A stretch of 64,000 nt of DNA, from NCBI RefSeq assembly GCF_009707365.1, contig NZ_CP046122.1, forward strand, positions 2,976,001 through 3,040,000, read 5' to 3'. A program made the position numbers and the translations under genes. The notes below the pieces were generated by a model that was given only the letters and a program-made list of their open reading frames with translations, was not told the origin of the DNA and made no database searches. The DNA comes from Microlunatus sp. Gsoil 973 (lineage in GTDB: Bacteria; Actinomycetota; Actinomycetes; Propionibacteriales; Propionibacteriaceae). Of this stretch, positions 18,365 to 27,273 are shown in pieces (within the stretch, counting starts at the first letter, position 1; each line of letters opens with the position of its first letter).

Positions 18365-19468
18365 ATGACAGAGTCCAGCACCAACCAGATCCCCCTCCCC
18401 GCCAGGATCGGACTGCTCGGCTGCGGCGCGGTCAGCCACCAGTACCTTCCCAATCTGCTCCGGTTGCCTGCGTTGCGGGTCGCTGCGGTCAGCGACGTCG
18501 ACGCCGACGCCGCGGCCAAGGTCGCCGAGCAGTACGACGTCCCCGCAGTCAGCGTCAACGCACTGCTGGCCGACCCGGAGATCGACCTTGCGGTCAATCT
18601 GACCCCGATCAGCTACCACGCCGCAGTGACCCGCGATGCGCTGAACGCGGGCAAGCACGTGTATTCGGAGAAGTCGCTGGCGACCACGGTCGGTGAGGCC
18701 AAGGAGCTACTGGCGCTGGCCAGATCCAACGAACTGGTGATCGGCGGGGCGCCGGACACCCTGCTGGGCACCGCATTCCAGGCAGCCAGGCGGGAACTGT
18801 CGGACGGCGGTCTGGGTCGACCACTGACGGCGGTGGCCACGATGTTGCGCAACAGGGTGCCCCGATCCGCGTACTTCAGTGATCACCAGGCGCTGTTCGA
18901 CATGGCCCCTTACTACATCAGCGCACTGGTGACCTTGTTCGGCCCGGTCCGCGAGGTCTCCGGATATCTTGAGTACGACCGGGTCGAGGCGGCCGAAAGC
19001 CCGGTCGCGGTCGGTGTGTCGGGTGTGCTCCGTTTCGACTCCGGTGTCACCTCGAGCCTGGTACTGAACTGGAATTCGGCGTATCGCTCGGAGATCCCGG
19101 TACTCGACGTCTACACCGAATCGGGCGTGCTGCGTTGTGCCAACCCGAACAACTTCGGAGATCCGGCCTTCGTCCGCGACCACGACGACCCGGCAGGCCA
19201 GTGGCGCGAGATCCCCGGCAGCCGACAGCCGGCGGATCACCCGAGGAACCTCCGCGGCCTCGGCGTGGCGGAGATGGCCGAGGCGCTCGCCGCCGGCCGG
19301 CCGCCGCGGGCCTCCGGTGAACTCGCCTGTCACGTGGTGGATGTGATCGAGAGCCTGGTCAACGCCGCCCAGGCCGGCAGCAGCGTGACGCTGACCAGCA
19401 CCTGCCACCAGCCCGAACCACTCTCCGACGACGAACGTAAACACCTCGATCCCGGCACACCGGCCTGA
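18365..19468 (+). CDS. Gfo/Idh/MocA family sugar dehydrogenase
   Basis: The 367-residue protein has an N-terminal Rossmann domain (IGLLGCGAVSHQYLPNL) and the family EKP-like motif in the form SEKSLATT, where Lys is the catalytic residue. The C-terminal alpha/beta substrate domain carries GVLRFDSGVTSSLVLNW. The HxxxD-type active site appears shifted (DMAPYYISALVTLF). It most likely oxidises or reduces a sugar, inositol or sugar acid. GAGGAGG 5 nt before the ATG and an 11-nt gap from the aldolase show it is in the same operon. Confidence 0.87.
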   Translation: MTESSTNQIPLPARIGLLGCGAVSHQYLPNLLRLPALRVAAVSDVDADAAAKVAEQYDVPAVSVNALLADPEIDLAVNLTPISYHAAVTRDALNAGKHVYSEKSLATTVGEAKELLALARSNELVIGGAPDTLLGTAFQAARRELSDGGLGRPLTAVATMLRNRVPRSAYFSDHQALFDMAPYYISALVTLFGPVREVSGYLEYDRVEAAESPVAVGVSGVLRFDSGVTSSLVLNWNSAYRSEIPVLDVYTESGVLRCANPNNFGDPAFVRDHDDPAGQWREIPGSRQPADHPRNLRGLGVAEMAEALAAGRPPRASGELACHVVDVIESLVNAAQAGSSVTLTSTCHQPEPLSDDERKHLDPGTPA

Positions 19469-19482
19469 TTGGAGCAACGATC

Positions 19483-20338
19483 GTGACCCTGAACGTCAAG
19501 CTCGGCTGCGGACAGATCACCTGGCGCCATCCGGCGGCCGCCGCGGCGACCGAGGACGATGTCCTCGCCGACATCGCCGCTGCCGGCTATCAGGGAGCGC
19601 CGTGGGGCGGACCGGATCGCAGGACTGGAACCGGCTCCGGGCTACCTCGGCGCCGACTTCTGGGACCCGGGTCAACGGAAACAGCAGGTGCAGACGGCCC
19701 GCCGAGCAGCACAGGTGTCGCACCAACTCGGGCTGACCGAGATCTATGTCGCCGCGGGCGGCTTCAACACCACGACCCGATCGGGGCGGACGCGCCGCGA
19801 CGCCGTCGCCCACAGCGGTCCGGACGACTCGCTGACCGACGAGCAGTTCGCGGAGCTCGCCGAAACAATGCAGGCCGTCGGCCGAGCGACGCTGGAACAT
19901 GGCGTCCGGGCCTGCTACCACAACCACGGCGGCACGTTCATCGAGCGGGAGGACGAGATCGAACGACTCCTGGCGGCCACCGATCCCCAGGTGCTCTTCC
20001 TCGGGCCGGACACCGGACACCTGGCCTGGGCAGGAATCGACGCCGTGGAGTTCGCCCGGCGGCACGGACGCCGGATCAAGACCATGCATCTGAAGGATGT
20101 CGATCCGCAGGTGCAGGCCAAGGGCGCTGCAGAGGGCTGGGACTACTCAACCTTCGAGCAGAACGCGATCTGGACCGAGGTCGGCACCGGTGGGATCGAC
20201 TTCGGCGCCCTGTTCGGGGTGCTGTCCGACAACGACTTCGACGGTTGGCTGATCGTCGAGACCGACGTCGCCCAGTTGGCCGGGCCGGCCGAGAGCGCGA
20301 AGGTCAGCCGGGACACCCTGCGTGGTCTCGGGATCTGA
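19483..20338 (+). pseudogene. Sugar phosphate isomerase/epimerase (xylose isomerase-like TIM barrel), frameshifted
   Basis: The reading frame that starts at the GTG at 19483 encodes a normal N-terminus (VKLGCGQITWRHP, then DVLADIAAAGYQGAPW). The rest of the protein continues in another frame (EPAPGYLGADFWDPG, CYHNHGGTFIE, PDTGHLAWAGIDAV, RIKTMHLKDVD, VGTGGIDFGALF, DGWLIVETDV). The shift lies near 19600-19625. The joined product would be about 284 residues and appears a little short just there, so a deletion of 2+3n bases fits better than a single-base error. Metal-site residues of the IolE/xylose-isomerase-like family (NHGG, D-GH, LKD, E-D) are intact. It is either a broken gene or a sequencing error. 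Confidence 0.7.
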
Positions 20339-20345
20339 GCAGCGG

Positions 20346-21458
20346 ATGCAGGCGCTGACCATCACCGCCGACGGGCCGGGTGTCGCCGACTTGCCCGAAC
20401 CGGAGCCGTACGGTTCGGACCTGCTGGTCGACGGACTGCTGCTCGGTGTCTGCGGAACCGATCGCGGACTGATCGCCCGCGGTCCCCAGCGGCCGCCGAC
20501 CGGTCAGCAGCATCTCGTGCTCGGCCACGAGTCGCTCGGCCGGGTCCGGCAGGCGCCGGTGGGCTCCCGGTTCACCTCCGGGGACCTGGTGACCGCACTG
20601 GTACGCCGACCCGACCGGGTGCCCTGCGCCGCCTGCGCCGCAGGCGAACTGGATCTGTGTGACAACGGCCTGTTCGTCGAGCGCGGAATCCGCGGGCAGG
20701 ACGGCTACGGCGCCGAGCGCTACCTGCTCGACGAGGAGTACGCCGTACCGGTCGGTCGTCTCGGGCTGCTCGGCGTCCTCATCGAGCCGACGAGCATCGT
20801 TGCCAAGGCCTGGGAGCGGATCGACGCCTCGGCCCGGAGGACCACGGGGCGGGCCCTGATCTTCGGTGCAGGCCCGATCGGCCTGCTGGCCGCCCTGCTG
20901 GCACAGCACCGCGGCTACCAGGTACATATCGTCGATCAGGTCGTGGACGGGCCGAAAGTCGAACAGAGCACCGCGCTCGGCGCGACCTACCATCGTGGTT
21001 CGGACGACCTGACCGGGACGTTCGATGCCATCGTCGAGTGCAGCGGCGCGTTCACTGCCGCTGCTGTCAACCTCCTGTCACGCGGCGGTGCAGCCTGTTA
21101 TGTCGCGCACGCCGGCGCCGACGCCTCTGACCCGGCGGGTCGCAATGACGCCCGGGACACCCGCGCACTGAGCGGAATGCTGATCGGGGGCAACCAGTCG
21201 ATCTTCGGGATCCACAGTTCCGGCGCAGCTCATTTTGCTGCTGCCCAACAGGAGTTGGAGGGAACCGACCCGGGCTGGCTTCGTGGCTTGATCACCGGAA
21301 TCTCAACCCTGCAAGACTTCCGGTCGGCACTGGCGACCGGGCCGGATGTGATCAAGACCGTGATCCGGTTGTCCGAGGACGTGGCCGATGATCTGTCGGG
21401 TCTTGAGTCGACGCCGGTCCAGGGTGGCTGGGCGTCAATCAAGCGCACCGATCGGTGA
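20346..21458 (+). CDS. Zinc-dependent glucose 1-dehydrogenase-like alcohol dehydrogenase
   Basis: The 370-residue MDR protein resembles the glucose-dehydrogenase branch. The catalytic-zinc Cys lies in GVCGTDRGLI, followed by GHESLG (His-Glu). The structural-zinc lobe PCAACAAGELDLC shows three of the four usual cysteines. The Rossmann motif GAGPIGLLAALLAQ is at about residue 178. An RP-PC-AC run with VERGIRGQDG nearby matches the archaeal/actinobacterial glucose dehydrogenase pattern. The ATG lies 7 nt after the isomerase stop, so it is co-transcribed with the upstream sugar genes. Likely reaction: NAD(P)-dependent oxidation of an aldose to its lactone. Confidence 0.83.
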   Translation: MQALTITADGPGVADLPEPEPYGSDLLVDGLLLGVCGTDRGLIARGPQRPPTGQQHLVLGHESLGRVRQAPVGSRFTSGDLVTALVRRPDRVPCAACAAGELDLCDNGLFVERGIRGQDGYGAERYLLDEEYAVPVGRLGLLGVLIEPTSIVAKAWERIDASARRTTGRALIFGAGPIGLLAALLAQHRGYQVHIVDQVVDGPKVEQSTALGATYHRGSDDLTGTFDAIVECSGAFTAAAVNLLSRGGAACYVAHAGADASDPAGRNDARDTRALSGMLIGGNQSIFGIHSSGAAHFAAAQQELEGTDPGWLRGLITGISTLQDFRSALATGPDVIKTVIRLSEDVADDLSGLESTPVQGGWASIKRTDR

Positions 21459-21512
21459 TACGAGCCGAGACGATCACCTGTCGAAGAGCCGATATTCACC
21501 GACCATTCCGCC

Positions 21513-21532
21513 CGAAGGTTGGTTAACCTTCG
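21513..21532. promoter_or_regulatory. Perfect inverted repeat upstream of the BadF/NAGK kinase gene
   Basis: CGAAGGTT and AACCTTCG are separated by 4 nt, giving a perfect 8-bp dyad that ends 4 nt before the kinase GTG. It could be an operator or an RNA hairpin that hides the ribosome site. Confidence 0.5.
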
Positions 21533-21536
21533 GAGC

Positions 21537-22556
21537 GTGATCACTGCTGACCGGCTCCCGTTCGTCGTCGCCATCGATGGTGGTGGAACCCACACCAGGG
21601 TGGGCTGTTTCGGCGTCGACGGGACGTTGCTGGGAGCGGCGTTCGGCGGGGGCGGCAGCCCGAATCACAATCACGACGCCAAGGAGCAGGTGGCGACGAC
21701 CATCAGCGGAGCGATCAGCGACGGCGGACTCGACCCGGCGGCAGCGTTGGCCGTCGGCGCCGGTGTGGCTGGTTTCGGGTTCGGCGCGCGGCCCCAGGAT
21801 GCCGAGGCATTCCTTGATCTTCCCGGAGCCGATTGTCCGAAGGTGTTGGTCAACGATGCGGTGATCGCACACCGCGGTGCGTTGCTCGGCCGTCCCGGCG
21901 TGATCGTGGTCGCGGGAACCGGATCGATGATTCTCGGCATCACGAAGTCCGGCGAGCAGATCCCGAGCGGGAGTCTGGAGCACTACGCCGGCGGCGCCCG
22001 CCACCTCGTCTTCGATGCCATCCGGCGCATCCTGCTCGGGCAGTCCGAGGTCCACGACGGCGAACTGCTGCGCGCGGTTCTGCAGCACTGGCAGGTCACC
22101 TCGATCGGCGAGCTGAGGCGGGCGATCGTCGATCAGGCGGAGATCGATCGCAACGAGGTGAAGCGCAAGTACGGTGCCCTGGCTCCGGTGATCACCGACG
22201 CGGTGGGCAGCTCGCCACTTGCGGCAGCGTCGGTCGGTTGGTTGGCCACGCGGACCGCGGACGGCGTCCGATTGTTGGGCCCGTTGATCGGCACGGACCC
22301 GGTGCCGGTGGCACTGATCGGTTCACTCGCGACGGCGACCGGCTTCGCCGACCGTTTCCAGGGTGAGATCGACAGTGGGGTCGAACGCGAGACCGGACGG
22401 CACGATCCGATGATCACTGTCGTACCTGCCGCTCTGGATCCGCTGCGCGGCGCCGCACTGATGGCGTACGAACTGGCGGGCCTGACAGTGGACGACGCAT
22501 TGATCGACAGGCTCGGTGATGGCGAGGACGTCAGGTCCCAGCCGCTGCCCGCATGA
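21537..22556 (+). CDS. BadF/BadG/BcrA/BcrD-type ATPase, N-acetylglucosamine kinase-like
   Basis: This sugar kinase of the ASKHA superfamily has 339 residues. The phosphate-1 loop is VVAIDGGGTHTRVGCFG, the phosphate-2 motif is VIVVAGTGSMILGI, and the catalytic Asp lies in VLVNDAVIAHRGAL. Eukaryotic and bacterial GlcNAc kinases share this pattern. It is the last gene of the sugar-acid cluster, about 80 nt after the dehydrogenase, so it may phosphorylate a sugar or keto-sugar of that pathway. I chose the GTG at 21537; a TTG six codons upstream lies inside the inverted repeat. Confidence 0.8.
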   Translation: MITADRLPFVVAIDGGGTHTRVGCFGVDGTLLGAAFGGGGSPNHNHDAKEQVATTISGAISDGGLDPAAALAVGAGVAGFGFGARPQDAEAFLDLPGADCPKVLVNDAVIAHRGALLGRPGVIVVAGTGSMILGITKSGEQIPSGSLEHYAGGARHLVFDAIRRILLGQSEVHDGELLRAVLQHWQVTSIGELRRAIVDQAEIDRNEVKRKYGALAPVITDAVGSSPLAAASVGWLATRTADGVRLLGPLIGTDPVPVALIGSLATATGFADRFQGEIDSGVERETGRHDPMITVVPAALDPLRGAALMAYELAGLTVDDALIDRLGDGEDVRSQPLPA

Positions 22557-22626
22557 TCGCTCGGTCGTCGGGCGATGTCGGGCTGCCACATTTCGGGCTC
22601 ACTCAGGACACGCTTGGGTAACGGTG

Positions 22627-22632
22627 TAATAG
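22627..22632 (+). promoter_or_regulatory. -10 element of gtrA
   Basis: TAATAG ends 8 nt before the GTG at 22641, supporting that GTG rather than the ATG at 22575 and a leaderless mRNA. Confidence 0.4.
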
Positions 22633-22640
22633 TTGCTCGT

Positions 22641-23189
22641 GTGTTGCTGAGGCAGGAGCCGCGGACTTCCCGTACGGCCGCGGATTGGTTCTCCTGGCTG
22701 ACGTCTCGGTTACACGGCTTGTTGCCGCGCTTGCTGAAGTGGATACCGGAGACGGCCATCGGCTTCGCGATGATCGGGCTCACCGGCTTCTTCATCGACA
22801 TCGGCGTGCTCACCCTGCTGCACGGGGCCCTCGACCTGCCGTACGCGCTCGCGGTCACCCTGGGCTACGGGACGGCCAGTGTCGCCAACTTCTTCCTGAA
22901 CCGCTGGCTGAACTTCCAGATGCACGGCAACATCGCCAAGCAGTCGGGCCGTCAGGCCGTGGTGGCGATCAGCAACTACGTGATCTGGATCCTCGGCTTC
23001 TCCACGGTGCTGGAGACGATCGGCGTGCAGTACCAGGTCTCCCGGATCATCTCCGCCTGCGTCGAGGGCATCTACCTGTACGTGATGATGCGGATCTGGG
23101 TGTTCCCAGCCCGAGAGCAACTCGAACTGGTCGCCCGCGAAGGCCGGCCGGCCCTGGAACCTGCCGAGGACGACCGCCTCGCCTCCTGA
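22641..23189 (+). CDS. GtrA family membrane protein
   Basis: GtrA-like proteins have four membrane spans and assist transfer of polyprenyl-linked sugars for cell-envelope polysaccharides. The spans are visible around AIGFAMIGLTGFFIDIGVLTLL, YALAVTLGYGTASVANFF, VVAISNYVIWILGFSTVLE and ISACVEGIYLYVMMRIWVF. The conserved NFFLNRWLNFQ motif follows span 2. I chose the GTG at 22641 (VLLRQEP), giving 182 residues, because a -10 hexamer lies just before it. A copy of the GAGGGGTCAC repeat follows the stop codon. Confidence 0.82.
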   Translation: MLLRQEPRTSRTAADWFSWLTSRLHGLLPRLLKWIPETAIGFAMIGLTGFFIDIGVLTLLHGALDLPYALAVTLGYGTASVANFFLNRWLNFQMHGNIAKQSGRQAVVAISNYVIWILGFSTVLETIGVQYQVSRIISACVEGIYLYVMMRIWVFPAREQLELVAREGRPALEPAEDDRLAS

Positions 23190-23197
23190 CCCCCCTT

Positions 23198-23240
23198 TCC
23201 GCCGAGGGGTCACATATTCCCTCATTTACGCGGCGTGTCG
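23198..23240 (+). repeat. GAGGGGTCAC repeat, copy A (left end of zinc-finger cassette)
   Basis: The first 28 bp (TCCGCCGAGGGGTCACATAT...CTCAT) are a perfect inverted match to copy B at 23675-23702. The following CGGCGTGTCG is shared, at the same spacing, with copy C at 53875. It lies between the gtrA stop and the stop of the zinc-finger gene. Confidence 0.75.
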
Positions 23241-23246
23241 GCGGTG

Positions 23247-23600
23247 TCAGGCCTCGGCGGCGAATCGTTCCCACGCTGACTGCCGGGCCATTCCCAGCGC
23301 CTGCCCGATCTTGGCCCAGCTGATCCCACGCGATCGCGCCCGGTCCACCCATACATGCAGGTTGTCCTCGACCTGGGTGGCGACCGAGGCGATGCGCGGC
23401 AGGGCTGCCAGCAGTTCCTCATCATTCATCTGCTCCCAGTACGGCACCTCCGACGGCTCTCCGGGATGTCCTTCGGCCATGATCCGGCCGCAGAGGTCGA
23501 CGCATTCATTGCAGATGTACACGCCTGGTCCGGCGACCATCTTGTCGACCTCCGACTCCTCCTTAACGCAGAACGAACAGCGGCTGACTGTCTCCATCAT
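23247..23600 (-). CDS. ClpX-type zinc-finger protein with C-terminal helix-turn-helix
   Basis: The 117-residue protein begins with a four-cysteine zinc finger of the ClpX ZBD type ([11 protein letters not shown] then [10 protein letters not shown], CxxC-x~20-CxxC, residues about 8-40). It ends with a helix-turn-helix ([23 protein letters not shown]). There is no AAA+ domain, so it is not ClpX but a small regulator or adaptor. The ATG at 23600 follows GGAGATC. The promoter region holds four GTCAGG half-sites, suggesting autoregulation. The gene is enclosed by 28-bp inverted repeats. The target of the protein is unknown. Confidence 0.8.
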   Translation of the reverse strand: MMETVSRCSFCVKEESEVDKMVAGPGVYICNECVDLCGRIMAEGHPGEPSEVPYWEQMNDEELLAALPRIASVATQVEDNLHVWVDRARSRGISWAKIGQALGMARQSAWERFAAEA

Positions 23601-23610
23601 GATCTCCAAT

Positions 23611-23649
23611 GTCAGGGATTTCCTGACATCATGTCAGGTCACTCCTGAC
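23611..23649. promoter_or_regulatory. Tandem operator GTCAGG-N5-CCTGAC twice
   Basis: Half-sites start at 23611, 23622, 23633 and 23644, alternating GTCAGG and CCTGAC at an exact 11-bp period. This makes two perfect dyads separated by 5 bp. They begin 10 bp upstream of the zinc-finger/HTH gene start and would be read by a regulator binding cooperatively on one DNA face. Confidence 0.7.
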
Positions 23650-23660
23650 GGGTCAATCAC

Positions 23661-23702
23661 GACACACCACCCAGATGAGGGAATATGTGACCCCTCGGCG
23701 GA
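23661..23702 (-). repeat. GAGGGGTCAC repeat, copy B (right end of zinc-finger cassette)
   Basis: Read on the minus strand, 23702-23675 is identical over 28 bp to copy A, and GTGTCG recurs at the matching distance. It lies about 95 bp upstream of typA. Confidence 0.75.
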
Positions 23703-23797
23703 TTGGAGGGGGTGGCGGGTGCGCAGGTAGACTTGGCGGGTTGCCGTTCCGGCAGAGCCCACCCATCGAAGAGACCAGTGAACAGGAGGGCACCCGC

Positions 23798-25657
<1,860 letters not shown>

Positions 25658-25679
25658 CTCCTGAACGGATAGTGGTTGG

Positions 25680-25879
25680 GGTCGCCACTTCTCGCACCAG
25701 TTGCTCGCTCCCGCACCAGTTGCTTGCTCCCGCACCGGTTGCTCGTACCCGCACCAGTTGCTCGACCTCGCACCCGCTGCAGCCGGTGCGCCGCCGCCTA
25801 AGTGGTGCGCCGCCGACTAAGTGGTGCGACGCCGAGAAAATGGTGCGACGGCGAGTAAGTGGTGCGACGCCCACCTAGC
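25680..25879. repeat. Mirror-symmetric 19-bp repeat array 1
   Basis: Five units on each side diverge from a central CTGCAG at 25777-25782. The GGTGC (or GCACC) core of each unit recurs exactly every 19 bp: GCACC at 25694, 25713, 25732, 25751 and 25770, GGTGC at 25785, 25804, 25823, 25842 and 25861. Read outward, the unit consensus is about GGTGCGACGCCGAGTAAGT. No spacers are present. The whole is a long imperfect palindrome that a transcript could fold on itself. The period is not a multiple of three, so it is not a protein repeat. Confidence 0.85.
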
Positions 25880-25954
25880 GAGCGGGCCCGCGCGGGTAGC
25901 GCAACCGCACCTGGCCCCTGAACGGGTGGTGGTCCGGCCGCCCGCGTTCTCGTA

Positions 25955-26135
25955 CGTTGGTGGCTCCTGCACCAGTTGCTCTCACCCGCACCGGGTGCTC
26001 GACCTCGCACCCGCTGCAGCCGGTGCGACACCGAGTAGATGGTGCGACACCGAGGAAATGGTGCGACACCGAGGAAATGATGCGACACCGAGTAGATGGT
26101 GCGGGGGCGAGGAAGTGGTGCGGCGGCGAGGACCG
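25955..26135. repeat. Mirror-symmetric 19-bp repeat array 2
   Basis: A second array has the same architecture, centred on CTGCAG at 26014-26019 within the same GCACCCGCTGCAGCCGGTGC core. There are three outward units on the left (GCACC at 25969, 25988 and 26007) and six on the right (26022, 26041, 26060, 26079 with GATGC, 26098, 26117), all at exactly 19 bp. A diverged leader containing CCTGAACGG precedes both arrays, so array and leader were duplicated together. Confidence 0.85.
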
Positions 26136-26337
26136 AGATCACGGCACTGTGACCCAATCGTTGCCACGCCGTGTCGACCGATGACCCGGACGGCCGTCAG
26201 AGTAGGACAGCCGGCGCACGGACGGACGGTCTGTGCACCTTCCCCCGGCGCTGCGTCAGATCGTCGGATAGATTTCTGCAATCAGGTTTCGGATGAGTGA
26301 CCCGGTGGTTGGATCGGGTGGGGGAAGGAACGGTTTG

Positions 26338-27111
26338 ATGTCACGGTTGGGAGCCCGGCGGCCCGGATTCATCCGGACCGCTCTGGCAGGTCTGCTTGCT
26401 ATGGGGCTCGCCGTCGGACTGCTGCTAGGCAGCCAGTCGACTGCTGAGGCGAGTTCGAAATATGTGACCACGAAGTACCAGAAGGCGCACTACGGGCAGG
26501 ACAACGCCAAGGTCACCAACATCCAGCTGCGGCTCGCCGCCGGCGGCTTCATGAAGGACAAGTACGTCACCGGCTACTACGGCGACATCACCAAGAACGC
26601 GGTGAAGTCGTTCCGCAAGTCGGTTCACCTGAAGCCGACCAGCGGCAAGAAGATGACCAAGAAGACATGGCGGGCCCTGGTCAAGGCGACCGGAAAGGTC
26701 AAGAGGGCGGGCAGCCACCGCTCGACGTCCTCCGGAGTGATCGACAAGCGGTGCCTGACCGGCCACCGGGTGCTGTGCGTCAATGAAACGACCAGCAAGC
26801 TCTACTACGTCAATCACAACAAGGTGATCAAGACGATGGACGCCCGCTTCGGCTGCGGCGGCACCACCCGCGAGGGCGTGTTCTCGGTGTTCCGCAAGGT
26901 GCGGCACGACTGGTCGCGGCCGTACAACTCGCCGATGCCGCTGTCGATGTACTTCTCCGGCGGCGAGGCAGTGCACTACTCGGCCGACTTCGCCGCCCGC
27001 GGCTACGCCGGCTGCAGCCATGGCTGCGTGAACATCCGGGATCGCAAGACACTTCGTTGGGTCTACAAGCGGATCCACATCGGCGACCGCGTGGTCGTCT
27101 ACTTCAGCTGA
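26338..27111 (+). CDS. L,D-transpeptidase with peptidoglycan-binding domain
   Basis: This exported enzyme forms 3-3 cross-links in peptidoglycan or attaches proteins to it. The 257-residue protein has a signal peptide/anchor (ALAGLLAMGLAVGLLLGS) and a PG_binding_1-like helical domain (NIQLRLAAGGF...DITKNAVKSFRKS). The YkuD catalytic domain follows, with the active-site motif HYSADFAARGYAGCSHGCVN containing His and the nucleophile Cys. The ATG at 26338 follows GGGGGAAGGAA; an ATG at 26293 in frame is less likely. A 15-bp tandem repeat begins at its stop codon. Confidence 0.9.
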   Translation: MSRLGARRPGFIRTALAGLLAMGLAVGLLLGSQSTAEASSKYVTTKYQKAHYGQDNAKVTNIQLRLAAGGFMKDKYVTGYYGDITKNAVKSFRKSVHLKPTSGKKMTKKTWRALVKATGKVKRAGSHRSTSSGVIDKRCLTGHRVLCVNETTSKLYYVNHNKVIKTMDARFGCGGTTREGVFSVFRKVRHDWSRPYNSPMPLSMYFSGGEAVHYSADFAARGYAGCSHGCVNIRDRKTLRWVYKRIHIGDRVVVYFS

Positions 27112-27164
27112 TCGCAACAGAGCTGATCACACCAGAGCCGATCACAACAGAGCTGATCACAGCG
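27108..27164 (+). repeat. Four tandem 15-bp repeats after the L,D-transpeptidase
   Basis: CTGATCGCAACAGAG, CTGATCACACCAGAG, CCGATCACAACAGAG and a partial CTGATCACAGCG follow one another without spacers. The first unit contains the stop codon of the preceding gene. Confidence 0.7.
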
Positions 27165-27176
27165 GGCCCAGCAACC

Positions 27177-27211
27177 AGCGGGGCCGGAATCCTCAGGATT
27201 CCGGCCCCGCT
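27177..27211. terminator. Bidirectional terminator hairpin
   Basis: AGCGGGGCCGGAATCC pairs perfectly over 16 bp with GGATTCCGGCCCCGCT around a TCA loop. It lies between the convergent L,D-transpeptidase and XRE genes. Confidence 0.8.
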
Positions 27212-27273
27212 GCTGCTTCCCGGCAGGCAACCTTCCCGTTCGCGGTGTCCGCCGCCGACGCGGGGAGCCGGTG

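Noticed and set aside
25680-26135. CRISPR array
   Set aside because: The repeats are contiguous 19-mers without spacers, run in two orientations, and no cas genes are near.
25672-26184. Open frames of 60-120 codons across the 19-bp arrays on both strands
   Set aside because: The 19-bp period rotates the frame, both strands stay open because of the palindrome, and there is no ribosome site. I treat the region as non-coding.
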